A stretch of DNA of 64,000 nt from Vespa crabro (GCF_910589235.1 NC_060968.1:1356643-1420642), one strand, 5' to 3'. Counted from the stretch's first letter, positions 23,100-35,215 are shown. The notes: generated from the letters alone by a model not told the origin. A program made the numbers and translations.

Positions 23100-24244
23100 T
23101 ATATCTATAATTCAGTGTGCAACTTGTTAGACTATGTTAAATCGATGAAATTCTTGAATAAAATTCGTCGATAGTAATTAAGAACAGGACGCTTTCGTCG
23201 TAAAGATACAGAGAGAAAGAGAGAGAGAGAGAGAGATCGCTCTAAACGATAACTCGAACTCGCCGATCGGAATGCAAATAGCGGCCTGCCGAAAATGGAC
23301 AAATCACTGTAAGCACACCCCCGTTGGATGATAATTACTAGTCGATCGTTGAGAGTAGTACGGTGGGGTGCAATTCTGTTGTCTCGTAATCGTCGTCCCT
23401 TCGAATGCAAATGCTGTTAAGGATCTACATAAGATGAGAGATTAACCGAGGTAAAAAATAACACGCATATGTGTGTATATGTGTCTATGTGCGCGCGCAC
23501 GCGTGCGTGGGTATACTGAGTATGGTAAAAAGGGGAAAAGAGGGTTGGAACACTGGCGACTCTTATTGCCACGAGGAGTTTCGTTACCTTTAAAGTTAGC
23601 ATACACCATAAGGTTTATACACTATAAGGCCGTTTGAATATTTGCCATTTAATTTACAACAAAATATTACATATGTCCTGCTAGTAACCAATCGGACATC
23701 GGGTGATTTTTCTTTTTTAATATTTTATCTTCTTTCTTTCTTTCTTTTTTTTTTCTTTTTCTTGAAAATCATCGAAAGATCTTAATGCGAAAATTGTTAA
23801 ATAATCTTAATGCGAAGATTATAAAATTTATCGAAGAATCAAATTAGAAATGATTAAGAATTATTATGTATGTAGGTATAAATAGATGTTCTCTCTCTCT
23901 CTTTCTTTCTTTCTCTATCTTTCTCCGCTTATTTCTATGGAGATCCTTTTACTTTCTATCCTTTTCTATCGTTTTACTCTTTACTCTTTCTCTGTCTCTT
24001 TTCATTGAGAGGTCCTCCACATGTTCAAGAAAGGCAGCTCTCTGGTCTGGCAAGGAAACTCTTCGTACTGTCTATTCGTTCCAAGCTAACACGGTGCCTT
24101 AAAACGACGATGTCACGATAACGATACGTATGGCTCGCTAACCTAACGTCTAACGTGGGTAGACTTCTGCTAACACACTAGGGACTACATATATGCGCAT
24201 CCTGGTGCAACGATAGCCTCGGTCGACCAACCCAACAATCTACC
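23100..24244. other. Mixed sequence, no gene recognised
   Basis: 23150-23620 is mixed with a GCGCGCGCACGCGTGCG run (23490-23507), a short potential Z-DNA element. 23690-23870 is T-rich. 23980-24244 is unique and GC-richer. Confidence 0.45.
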
Positions 24245-24530
24245 TCTCTCGTTCTCTCTTTCTCTTTCTCTTTCTCTTTCTCTTTCTCTTTCTCTTCTTC
24301 TTCTTCTTCTTCTTCCACTCCTTGGTGCCTACTTACAAGCCCCATATTTACACGCGTACGCGATCGTACGTACTCCTGAGGCTCTCTTTACCGACTAATC
24401 TCTCATCTTAGATCGCATTCCGCCCTTCTCCTTTTCCCTCTCTTTCTCCTTCTTCTTCTTCTTCTTCTTCTTCTTCTTCTTCTTCTTCTTCTCCTCCTCC
24501 ACCTTTTTCTTTTTCTTCTTCTTCTTGATA
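24245..24530. repeat. (CTTTCT)n and (CTT)n tracts
   Basis: CTTTCT hexamer units (24255-24293) pass into CTT units (to 24315). A second CTT tract fills 24447-24491, with CTC and TTTTTC variants to 24530. A unique stretch (24316-24420) separates them. Confidence 0.9.
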
Positions 24531-24673
24531 TTCTTCTTGATGTTCCTCTTATTCTTATTTTAACTTGGTGTAAAAGAAGCGGGACGTGCGTGAAATTGCA
24601 CCTCAACGAATAAAAAATCGGTGATAATGCAATAAGACTCGATGAAACGTTGCTTTTCAAATTGCAAAAAAGT

Positions 24674-25330
24674 GACAAGTGTTCAGTTGGAATTTCACAT
24701 AGGCTTTTAAGTTAACTTAAGGTTGTCTGTTAATGTAGCCAATTTAAAATTAAGAATTAGGTAATTCTTTCTCGAAAATTTTCAATTTTAATCGATCAAA
24801 TGAGATTTATCATATACTGAGACAATTTATTAATCGACTGATAATTAATTAACAAAATATTAATCTTATCATATTGAATCGGATAATTTGATAATGCCTA
24901 TGTATCCATTTTGTTTTGATAATGCTATATGTTTATTTCGAAAAATAAAGTAGAATTTTTAATTTAACGTAACCAATAATTATCTTTCGATCGTTAAAAA
25001 CATGACAAGTGTTTACCTTGAAATTTTATATTAGCTTTAAGTTAACTTAGGATTGTCGTATTTGATTTTAATTTAAGACTAGGTATATCATTCTCAAATA
25101 TTTTCAGTTCTAATCAATGAAAATAATTTATCGTGACTTTGTTAATTACGATAAATAAATCTTACTATATTAAATGTGATACTTATCAATGATATTCAAA
25201 TGTACATTTCTTTTGAATCATATAATAATAAACCTCTTTTTGTATTTTTACATTGCAATCTATTTATAATAGAAAATAAGAAAATATTTTTCGATTTTGT
25301 GAATATAACTCAACAAAATTAATGATAGAT
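24674..25330. repeat. Two-copy tandem duplication, unit about 330 bp
   Basis: GACAAGTGTTCAGTTGGAAT at 24674 is matched by GACAAGTGTTTACCTTGAAA at 25004. Equivalent order follows in both: TTTAAGTTAACTTAAGGTTG or TTTAAGTTAACTTAGGATTG, AATTAGGTAATTCTTTCTCG or CTAGGTATATCATTCTCAAA, then ATCTTATCATATTGAAT or TCTTACTATATTAAAT. Divergence is high, implying an old event. Confidence 0.65.
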
Positions 25331-25376
25331 ATAGATCAAAGTGATAGAAACGAAAAAGAGACATAATCAATTCCAA

Positions 25377-25472
25377 TAGAAAGAAAAAGAAAGAAAAAGA
25401 AAGAAAAAGAAAGAAAAAGAGAGGGAGAAAGAAACAGAGATAGACAGACAGAGATAGAGAGAGAGAGAGATG
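25377..25472. repeat. (GAAAAA)n and (GA)n tract
   Basis: AAAGAAAAAG units are followed by GA and GACA units. Confidence 0.9.
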
Positions 25473-25669
25473 AAGAATAATGTTTAAAGAGAGATAGAAA
25501 GAATTGAAGAGAGCATGGAAGTCGACTAAACCTTAATTCTTGTCGTCTTAACTTATCTCGCGACAGATCGTGATCGCTCGAGTGTGTCTATCTGACACCA
25601 TGAAACATCGAGATTTAATTAGTCTAAAGTCACGTCACACGATAGCTACATAGTTACATTACCGGTTTT

Positions 25670-25670
25670 C

Positions 25671-25718
<48 letters not shown>

Positions 25719-25730
25719 ATCTCTTTCTCT
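25670..25730. repeat. (CT)n microsatellite
   Basis: CT repeats with CTTT and CTAT ends; complementary in kind to the GA tract at 25.4 kb. Confidence 0.9.
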
Positions 25731-26921
25731 GTTCTATATTATTCGTTGATTGTTTCGATTCATTGAATAATTATACTAACGAATGTTCGTTTAAAGTTTT
25801 CCATAATTGACAGAGATCGAATGAATCTAATGTACTTTAAAAATATGGAGTTTTGTTAACAATTTATTTCGTTATATTAATGAAATTTTGTTGCTATTGT
25901 TTTTTTTTTCTTGTTTTGTTTCTTGTCTTATCATTATTTACAGAAAGATAAGATATGCAATTCTAATTTTGGAATAGTGTTTTTTCTCTCTTTTTTTTTT
26001 TCTTTTAAATCAAACACTAACAACGAGTGATATTTTTTTTTTATCAATAATCGACAGAAAAAAATTGAATATCTCATTTAATTTTTTCTTCTCTCTCTAA
26101 AGATCTTTGACATTTAAATTTAATTTGATTTTATCATTAATTTTTTTTATCAGTAAAGAAGAGTCGATGAATAAATGCGTTTTGAATGAATGATAACACG
26201 TATCGTAGGATAAACGTTAGGATAGTAAACATAACGCAATATTATTGAATTAATGTGTAAATTACGCAAAACTGATTTCGAAAGATGAGCTTCGTTGATT
26301 TTGAATGGCATATCCAATTGCAGGAACAGCAAATGGCGAAAAGCTGGTGTAGATTTCGTACATCGATAGATATAATACATACATATCTAGAGATACATGT
26401 GTATGTGTGTATATATATATGTGTGTATGTATGTACCTTAGTACGTGCGAAGTTGTGTCACACGAGACTCTAGTTGACGTCGACACACGTCTCGCTTAAT
26501 GGCTAGGCGATTTACGTTAGATCATGTTGTCCATCAACTTTACGTTACCTTCAATGGGCTCGCTCAATGGTGTCAATGCGAGCTGGAAATATGTCTTTCG
26601 TTGAGATTATATCGTTTTATCGCGTATTTCTACGAAGGAAAATACGAGTGGAGATTTATTTATGAACACAGTAGGTCACTAAGCTGATAGACACGTTAGA
26701 ATGTTAGATTGTATATAATCAAATCGAGCATCTAACACATCGATTTTATTCTACTCGCAAAGTAATCTATCTGATTATAAAAATATTTCATTATTTTATT
26801 GGATTGATCATTAATAATTAATTTTTTTACAATAATTTGTATAGTAGGATAATCTATCGTAGGATAGTCAATCTAATGTAATATTTAATATAATAATTTT
26901 TTATATAATAATATAAAATAA

Positions 26922-26928
<7 letters not shown>

Positions 26929-26956
<28 letters not shown>
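26929..26956. repeat. (TA)n microsatellite
   Basis: A short pure TA run within an AT-rich stretch. Confidence 0.9.
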
Positions 26957-26959
<3 letters not shown>

Positions 26960-27289
26960 AAATAATAAACGGGAATTTACATAAATATACAAAAATGAAC
27001 AAATAATTATGCAATTGTAATATACTCGTATGATTAATAATTATGTTACATATTGTATTAACAAATAATTAATATTTGTATATAAAAAAATATTTATATT
27101 TTACAATAATTAATTATTTGTAAATATGAAACTTTTTATTTCATATAAAAATTTATATATGATCGTATTAAAATGATACAATTAATTTCACTTTCATATA
27201 ACAATTTCTTTTATTATCGTAATATTATAAAGTACTAAACAACGTTCATTAAATTGAAAATTCTGTGTAAGAACGTGTACATAATATAT

Positions 27290-27480
27290 GAGGAACTGAT
27301 ATTCGTATTACGTCACGACCTTGAGTTATGAAGGTAGTGTTGCGAATGAACCATTTGTTGTTATTATCCTAGACTCGAGATTGGTTACGTGACCTTTTTC
27401 AAGGTAGTCGTTCAAAGACCGTCGATAAGAATACACCCTCTCTCCGTTGCTTTCTCTTTCCTCGAACCATTATGAAGTTT
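27290..27480. promoter_or_regulatory. Complex island with CRE-like and ERR/FTZ-F1-like sites
   Basis: TTACGTCA (27308), CGACCTTGA (27317) and TTTTCAAGGTAG (27395) lie within 100 bp in a stretch far less AT-rich than its flanks. The motifs match known consensus cores for CREB/AP-1-type factors and for monomeric nuclear receptors. A function as enhancer or promoter is inferred only. Confidence 0.25.
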
Positions 27481-27815
27481 AGGTATATTAGATTTTATAA
27501 GTTTATACATTATAATAATATTATAATATTTCTTTTTAGATAATACAATTTAGTACGAGCTAATACAATTTGATTTAATCATTATGATTTATTTCATTTA
27601 ATGTCATTCATTTTATTTATTCGTTTCATTTATTCATTTCATTCAATATTATTCATTTGATTTGCTTGGTTCGTTAATTCGTTTAATTTAATAATTTCAT
27701 TTTATTCATATAATATTAATCATTATTTTAAAATTTTGTAGAAGACTATTTTCTTCTTTAAATTCGTTTAATTAAAATTGAATTATCGTTTACTGTATAA
27801 ATTATATTTTCTTTG

Positions 27816-27817
<2 letters not shown>

Positions 27818-27863
<46 letters not shown>

Positions 27864-27886
27864 TTATTTATTTATTTATTTATTCA
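27818..27886. repeat. (TA)n(TTTA)n compound repeat
   Basis: A TA run to 27858, then about seven TTTA units. Confidence 0.95.
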
Positions 27887-28197
27887 TATTTTCTACGTCT
27901 CAACTGTATTTATTAATTTTTCACAAATTATTATTCATTGCTCGTTACACGGATATTTATTTAAAACTAACGTAATTATACGTAAGTGTTATATTACACG
28001 GGTTCACAAGTATCTTTTATCGCTGACTCGTTTATGTAAAATTCTTGTAGAGAGTGGTCTTGGTTGGTTGGTAATGTATTTGGAAAAAAAATTTTCCTAT
28101 CGAGGAAGGAATCGCAACAGGAAGGAAAATAAGCACTCGCGGTAAGACGTACAAAGGTTGAGATGGAAATGGGCGTAGGTAGAGAGAAAGAGACAGA

Positions 28198-28218
28198 CGG
28201 ACATATAGACATACGGAC

Positions 28219-28269
<51 letters not shown>

Positions 28270-28338
28270 AAGAGAGAGAAAGAAAGAGAGAAAGAGAGAG
28301 AAAGAGAGAAAGAGAGCGAGAAAGAGAGAAAGAGAAAA
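28198..28338. repeat. (GATA)n(GA)n tract
   Basis: GACA and GATA units lead into GA repeats with AAAG variants. Confidence 0.95.
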
Positions 28339-28339
28339 T

Positions 28340-28636
28340 ATCGTTTGTCCCTATGCACAAAGCTGACCATAGTCAGGTGCGAATACGTTTAAATTTGAAA
28401 TTCAGTTACATCGCGGTTGCGACGCGCCGGGAGGTCCTGTGTCGTAAATCCAGCGGTAACTTATTATTTTCGCGTAGCTACGTATGCGGCTGTAACTTCC
28501 GCGATCGTTTCTCTGGACTTCGCGACTTCGTTACGTTCAACGAGCAAACAAACTCCATCTCTCTTTCTCTCTTTCTCTCTCTCTTTCCTCTCTATTTTTT
28601 TCTTTCTCTCTTTCTCTTGCTATATAGACCTATATA
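28340..28636. other. CpG-bearing unique sequence next to the Tc1-like element
   Basis: 28370-28550 is GC-rich for this window (GCGACGCGCCGGGAGG, CTTCCGCGATCG). Overlapping frames up to about 65 residues before the CT run are unrecognised. It may be regulatory sequence or a cryptic exon. Confidence 0.35.
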
Positions 28637-29262
28637 CAGTCCCAACAAAAAGTGTCCACCAGGATTATTATCAAATCTTGTGATTCATACCCTTGGATTT
28701 CTATTTTTTTTTGTTTCTTCTTTTTTTTTTTTCCTATAGGAATGCTTAAAATCCGGTATATATATATAATACCAAACCGGCTTCAATAGAACTTCAACAG
28801 TGCATAGTCGAGGAATACCGTCAGATTACAACTGATCTATTGAAAAATGTTTGACGTAATACTGAGGAATAGATTTTTTATTACATGGAGATAGTATTGC
28901 ATGGAGATAGAAGATACATATGTTGAATATTTAATAAAAAAAAATTGTTCTCAATTTGAAACTTCCAAATGTATTTCCTCAATTAAAAGAGTTTAAATTA
29001 AGAAAAAAAATAAATAAATAAAGTAGGTGCTGTTCTAAAGAAAATTAAAAGATCTTTTAAATGATTTATTATTTAAGCTTGTTGTCACTTAAGATTTCTG
29101 AGGGAGTACTCGAAAGAAGGATTATTAGTTCACTAAAGTAGACAAATTTATGTCAAAAATCTATTCTATTCGAAAATAAAATTTACCTGTCTCAGCGTCT
29201 TTCGAAAAAATTCATTAAATTTCATAATAATATTCATGGTAGATACTTTTTATTGAGACACT
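28637..29262. mobile_element. Decayed Tc1/mariner-like element with terminal inverted repeats
   Basis: The left end begins CAGTCCCAACAAAAAGTGTC directly after TATA. The right end (29237-29259), in reverse complement, reads GTCTCAATAAAAAGTATCTA and onward. Over 23 bp (28639-28661 against 29237-29259) there are 19 matches, and all four mismatches are transitions. The spacing (about 625 bp), the CAGT start and the TA flank fit a Tc1/mariner-type internally deleted copy. The interior has only broken frames. No transposase motif could be recognised, so the assignment rests on the ends. Confidence 0.6.
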
Positions 29263-29351
29263 CCATGCATATATATATAGGTAGATATCTTCGGTTGTAA
29301 TATTTATCGGACTATCTGATTCTATTAAAGCCACCAAAAACAATCGTTTTA

Positions 29352-29400
<49 letters not shown>

Positions 29401-30100
29401 TTAATAAAAATAAAATATATACCTGTACAAATAAAATAATATAAATATACATACTTAAAATATATAATTATATTTATATATATAATATAAATTATTAATT
29501 ATAAATATATATTATATATTATTTATAATAATTATAAATAGATATTATTTATTAAATATATATTTTAATTAGATATATATATATATATAAATATATATAT
29601 AAAGTATATTATATATTGTATACTATATATTATATGTCTATATGTCTATATAAAACTATTGTGATTATTAAATATGAGTTTATGAGTTGCATTTGTAACA
29701 TTATTTTAAATAATTCATATAATTAAGGATGCATCTAAGTGAAACAATTTTACGTGAAATACGATTTTTAAGTGATCGATAATCATGGGTAAATCTTACT
29801 TATGAATGTAATTTTAAATCTTTGAATATACTGTCAATTATATGTAATGATCGTAATATGATTTTCAAACATATAATACACTACATAGGTATGTACGTAT
29901 AATATAATAGGTACTACGTAGATATATAAGATCGGATATACGAGGATACAATAAAAAGAAGTTTTGTAGTCTATATTTGTTTCGATTTTCTTTGAAATTT
30001 GTCTTTCTTTTCTTTTTCTTTTCGTTTTTGTTTTTTGTTTTCTTTTTACTTTATTATTATTTTTATTTTATTTTTTTATTTTTTTTTATTTTTTTTATTT
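29263..30100. other. Very AT-rich sequence
   Basis: TA runs, ATATATTAT motifs and, at 29985-30105, a nearly pure T-rich block. No gene. Confidence 0.6.
29357..29396. repeat. (TA)n microsatellite
   Basis: A pure TA run; AT-only sequence with repeated ATATATTAT motifs continues to 29640. Confidence 0.95.
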
Positions 30101-30460
30101 TTTTAAAGACTGCCGAGCGAGCGTGTTTTCAGGCGTTTGGTGGAGAACAGAGTTCGAAAGGGAGGGACCTCGGCATTTGTCTGACCCTCTAATTATATGG
30201 TATACATCGTGTACATCGAGCGAAGGGAGGTCGTCGAGGTCAGGGTTCTGAGGGAACTGGTGGAGAGGGCACACAAAACGCGCCACGGCGCATCGAGATA
30301 TATCGAAAAATTGGCCGTAGCCGGATATCGACGCGGCGGGTAGCCGACTACAAAATTTACCGGCCGACAAATAATAATTATTCTCGTTTCGTGCTGGCTG
30401 ATCCGATGTTCGATGCGCCAAGACTGGTACATTCGATGCAAGAATTTTAACATTATCCGC
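30100..30460. promoter_or_regulatory. GC-rich island with open frames; promoter, enhancer or exon
   Basis: The block is abruptly CpG-rich (GCCACGGCGCATCGAG, CGACGCGGCGGGTAGCCG) between a poly-T-like block and AT-rich DNA. A 128-codon minus-strand frame (30481-30095) crosses it, with mixed residues such as SQHET and GYGQFFDISRCAVARF, but no family is recognised and overlapping frames look similar. A regulatory or untranslated role seems likelier than coding. Confidence 0.3.
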
Positions 30461-31266
30461 TAGATTTATCAAATTTTTCATTCATCGATTAAATTTCTGA
30501 AGTATTAGCAAAAGAATATATATTTATAAATATACATTATATATATTATCATATACAGTGAGTATATATATATATATGTATGTGTGTGTGTTTATATATA
30601 TAAAAAAAGAAGAAAAAAGCGATAGATTGATAATGCATCATTGTATTGTTTGTTTATTGATAATTATTGCTCATATTATAAATATTGAATAGCTATTTTT
30701 CTTTTTTCTTATTTTTTTTTTCAAATAAAAACAGAAAACAATAGTCAATTAAATTTTACAAAATTAAATAAAACGTTGAAGGATAGACTATTGCCAGATC
30801 TATAGATTGGATTTATTTATCAATTGGATATACTCAGGAACAGAATATCAATATTTAAAAATTTCTTTTAGAAAAAATGTGATTTTTAATGAATCGAAGA
30901 AGTGAATATTATCTTACGAGGAAATATATTTTTACTTATATATACATACAATAATCGATATAAAAATAATAAAAATAATTTATAGCATAATCGTAGGATA
31001 TTTACTATATGTGAAATGTTATAATTAGAAATAAATTAATATTAATGAAATATTATAAACGAATTGATTTCCAAAATATTTTTTTTTATATTCGAAATTC
31101 CCTTCTTAGAAATTGATAGCATTTTCGAGTAACTATAAGCCAAGTAGAAAATGGTAACACTTGTTGCGAAGTTGCGAATTACAAATTGTCCTCTCGCCAA
31201 GAGACAAAAGTCAAAAACTTTCGGTTATATTACCGTTCTGAGAATTCACTTTGGAGTTCTTTCTCA

Positions 31267-31305
31267 TAGCTTATCTCGTTAGCTCATCTCGTTTGCTCAT
31301 CTCAT
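31267..31305. repeat. 13-bp minisatellite, 3 copies
   Basis: TAGCTTATCTCGT, TAGCTCATCTCGT and TTGCTCATCTCAT stand head to tail in an otherwise unique stretch (31100-31420). Confidence 0.7.
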
Positions 31306-31599
31306 GTAAAATAATTAATGCTGGGGTTTACCTTGTGCTATATCCGTGAAAAGTCGAGGACGTTTTAAGTTCATTATGAAGTTTTCTGGTATAGCTAATG
31401 AGGAGAGTTGGTATTTCAAGAAGTTACATTAATTAATATTACATCATAATTATATTAGTATGGTTATAAGTAATAAACAGTTTAATTAACGATCACTATA
31501 AAAATTACCTTTGAATTATATTATTATATATTAAGCGATATCATAACACTGAATATTACGATGACAACTGCAAACTAATTAATAAGATATATGTATGCG

Positions 31600-31681
<82 letters not shown>
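31600..31681. repeat. (CT)n microsatellite
   Basis: An 80-bp CT run with one GTCT interruption. Confidence 0.95.
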
Positions 31682-31684
<3 letters not shown>

Positions 31685-31894
31685 ATGTATGTGTATGTTG
31701 CATATAAAAATGTAATTTTAATTAGATATTAGGGCTTGAGGATATGTTAACTTTATGGACGCGAATACTTACGGAACTATTCGAAAGTTTCGGATAATAA
31801 TTTCACTCCACCATTTCTAAAGGTAACGACAAGCTAATCGAGAATTTGTAGTCATGTAGGCGACGACGACAACGACAACGATGGTTTGGAGAAT

Positions 31895-31897
<3 letters not shown>

Positions 31898-31942
<45 letters not shown>

Positions 31943-31990
31943 TCTCTATCGCTCGTTCTCTCCTTCTCTTCCACTCTTTCTCTCTCACTC
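31898..31990. repeat. (CT)n microsatellite
   Basis: A pure CT run to 31934, then a degenerate pyrimidine tail. Confidence 0.9.
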
Positions 31991-32279
31991 TCTATGAAAA
32001 TTTATCTCCTTTACGATATTCGTATTCCAAAATGATTTAAGAGATTTTTAAGTTACTTAGAAATTTGAATGATTCGTGCCCAGTTTTGGAAATTTGGTTG
32101 TCTCTATCGCAAAGATTTATTCATTAAAGGACTCAATTATTTAATCTTATTAAAAACTAAAACGGTCTCGTTTTGATCTTATCAGAGATAGAAAATATGC
32201 CGATCTGATGATTTCTTTTTTATTTAAAAAAATGTTTTGAAGTATTATTAAATTCTAATTAGAAATTTATAATTAGAAA

Positions 32280-32633
32280 TTTCCAATAGAAGATTCCATT
32301 GTCTTGTATGTCCTTGACTAATGACATACGAAACAATGATTTTTCAAATAAATTGTTACATTTTTCAACATTTACTATCTAATTATTGTTTTCTTTTTTT
32401 TTTTTTTAATTTAAGCAAAATTCATTTTGTAGCATGTTAATAAACGGATTAAGCGTTTTTTTATTTTCTAAAACATATTCTGATACATTTTCTGATATGC
32501 TTTTAATTAATATAACTTTTCAAATAAATTCTTATATTTCTCAACATTCACTTCTTGTTTATTAAATCTTTTTTGTAATTTAATCATAAGGAAAATTAAA
32601 CTCGTAGAACTTTAGTAAGCGATTAAGAATTTC

Positions 32634-32666
<33 letters not shown>

Positions 32667-33055
32667 TCGATAAAAATGATCCATATTCGATTAGTTATTT
32701 TTTTCATCCTGTATGTTTTTAATTGATCTTATTTTCCAAATAAATTTCTACATTTCTTTACATTCACTTAGTAATCACTAAATTTATTTCGAAATAAAAT
32801 AATAAGAAAAATTAAACTCGTAGAACTTCAGCAAACGATTAAGGATTTTTTGTTTTTCGAAAGAAAAAGAAAAAGAAAAATGATCAATCTCAGATTAGAT
32901 ATTTTCATCGTCTCGTATCACTTTAATTAATGTCATTTTCCAAATATACTCTAAAATGTCTCAGAATTAACTCCCTAACTACTAACATAAGTTCTCTTTG
33001 AAATCTAAATAGAACTCTACTTGTAGCACTTTGGTAAGCTACTTTGAACGTGCTT
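32280..33055. repeat. Tandem repeat of about 180-215 bp, 4 decayed copies
   Basis: The anchor TTTTCAAATAAATT (or TTTTCCAAATA) occurs at 32341, 32517, 32732 and 32936 (spacings 176, 215, 204). In each unit it is preceded by a TCCTGTATGTTTTTAATT-like block. It is followed by a TTCTCAACATTCACTT-like block and then AAATTAAACTCGTAGAACTT with AGTAAGCGATTAAG. A 28-bp poly-A (32639-32666) and an AAAAAG run near 32862 sit at equivalent places and explain part of the length difference. Confidence 0.75.
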
Positions 33056-34835
33056 ATACACGTATCCTATTAATTAGAAATAGTCGAAGTGTATCCTTAA
33101 ACGCAGAAGGTCGTTAAGATAAGGATAAAACTATGTGAAAGCTTTCATTGGACATGGTACGTTTAACATTTCGATTTAGTGAAAATAGGAAGAAAATGAA
33201 TTCTGATCTGTAGGATAGAATTACTCTACCGTGTAAGCATTACGAATACTTTTGAAAAAAAGATGACGTATGTTGTAAAATGATGATAAAGGGCGATTTA
33301 AAAATAAGGAAGGGTACATTCTCATGATCAGTAATCGTAGAACATTGACTATTGATTGATATTTTCGTAGGATTCATGCCTGGGATTACTGATCGATGGT
33401 TCCGTAGGATTCAAAAGAAACATTCTTGAAGAGTTTTTGGACTTGTTCTTTCTCTCTCATTTTCTCTCTCTCTCTCTCTCTCTCTTTTTCTCTTTTTCTC
33501 TTTCTCTCTCTCGAGATGTTAAATAATAGCGATCCTTGAGATCATCATTACCCAGTCAACAACACCGTAACGCATAGCCGCCACTTTGCCCGACGAATCG
33601 AAGCACGTGTCTTACTTATTTCTTTTTTCTTTTTTTTGTCTTCCTTTTTTTACTTCGATTATATGCATTGCGTGAATTCGGGACCTATAATCGAGAGTTC
33701 TCTCTCTCTTTCTTTTTCTTTGTCGATCGTCATTCTTAACTTAATTCTCGAGTTGAGTTTAATATGATCGGTGTAAAGGTAATATCAAAATTATGGTGGA
33801 AAACCGAGGAATGGGAAAATTTCCGTAGGAGGGAATTATTTTTTTAAAAGAAATTTTGTTTTTTTTTCCTCGGATCGTTTCAGATTTTCAGACACTTAAC
33901 TATTTTTTTTTTTAATGTCGTTCATAACGGAATTATGTAGAATTATTTTTTTTTTTATGTTAGTAGTGTAAGATTCTATTCGACTTTTTTTTTGTCGACT
34001 TTTTCTTTGTCGACTTTTTTTTTGTCCTTTTTTGTTTTCTTTTCCTCAATGCAATTTACTATGAAATTCTTTAATGCGTAATCGTTCGATCAATGATGAT
34101 TTTTTAGTTCGTAACAATTGTACTATTTATTGTTTTATTATTCCATTATCAATGATACCGGAATATTAGTGGTAATTTATGTCGACTTTTATTTTTATGA
34201 TAATTTTTTTTTTTTTTATATCATAATTTGTCAAATATTTTTCTAAATAACGATGCGCGTCTTATAACTTTTTTCATTATGACGAACTTTTTGAAAAAAA
34301 AAGAAAAAAATAGATTGACGAACTTTTGAAACAAAAATAAAAAAATGAGAAAGGAAAAAATTAAAAATACTTAAGTTGAAAAAAAATTCGTCCTCTCTGA
34401 GAGGAGTATAAATTATCTTTCGGAATCCATCAGAGCTGGTGATAGGTCTTCATAAAATTAAAATCAGCTCGTACGCTGGAGGCTGTCCTCCGAGTAACAA
34501 AGTCGTTAAACTTTCTCGAGTTCGTTGTAGAAATAAACACGTCGGAGCGTGCGATCGGTCGACCTATATTGACTTGGAGTTTGCCAGCTGACGTATAACA
34601 GCGGATGCTATAATAAAGTCTTAGCTTTGCTCGATTACGTGGACAAGGTCGTCCTGCTTCATGCGGAACTTGATTTTCTTTACCTTCATCTCGGTTCATC
34701 GTAACTTTTTCTTTTCACTATGCGCGTATGCTTTATTTTCTGCTTTGTTTTCTTCTTTTTTTTGTATTTTTTCTTTTTACTAAAAAACTGTAAACAAATT
34801 TTTCTTTTTTTAGATTTTCATTAGAAGTGTCTGTA
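33056..34835. other. Mixed and T-rich sequence, no gene recognised
   Basis: 33300-33420 has a short duplication: GATCAGTAATCGTAG (33327) and GATCGATGGTTCCGTAGGATTC (33391), both near TTTCGTAGGATTCAT-like text. 33540-33620 is CpG-bearing. 33980-34030 repeats GTCGACTTTTTTTTT three times. 34420-34700 is a mixed block whose 89-codon minus-strand frame is unrecognised. Confidence 0.45.
33463..33512. repeat. (CT)n microsatellite
   Basis: CT repeats with TTTTTCTC units. Confidence 0.9.
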
Positions 34836-35215
34836 AATTGGTCGATAAATAATATTGGGATCATCAGAATTTTTTATCTGAATAAATAACGTTATAATAT
34901 AATATGTGGTTTAGTGTATATTATAATATTGTTCAATATAAGTAGTATAGAAATTTTTAGTATCATATATGTCTATATATATATATATATAACACAATAT
35001 TATATAGTATAGTGTATTATAGTATCTCATATTGGTTTGTATCCATTAATAAAATATTAATTAATGTATTGGGTTTTGTCAAAAAGTAATGTCGGAATTT
35101 TTAGTACTTTATATCTAAATAAATAACATTATACTGTGATATAGTATATCGTAGTATTGTACATATTAAGATGTATTTACTAATAAAGTAATAATTTGGG
35201 CTAAAAGTAAAATAT
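34836..35215. repeat. Copies of the same dispersed repeat family
   Basis: Units begin at about 34838 (ATTGGTCGATAAATAATATT) and 35068 (ATTGGGTTTTGTCAAAAAGT, followed by AATGTCGGAATTTTTAGTAC). Both run into an ATCTAAATAAATAACATTAT-type block. The form at 35068 is the least decayed and resembles a mariner end of the mauritiana/mellifera type, an inference from memory of such ends. Confidence 0.45.

Larger units (their letters stand above)
25473..27289. other. Non-coding, mostly AT-rich
   Basis: 25500-25670 is mixed (GATCGCTCGAGTGTG). 25740-26160 is T-rich. 26280-26690 is moderately complex, with two unrecognised frames of 62 codons. 26700-27289 is AT-rich. Confidence 0.45.
30461..32279. other. 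AT-rich sequence and CT repeats
   Basis: 30490-31080 is AT-rich. 31100-31420 is more complex and holds the 13-bp minisatellite. CT repeats follow. 31740-31890 is mixed, with GACGACGACAACGACAACG. Confidence 0.5.

Noticed and set aside
28353..28739. 128-codon frame starting in a GC-rich block
   Set aside because: Only the first half is of mixed composition; it ends in CT-repeat peptide and crosses into the Tc1-like element. No similarity recognised.
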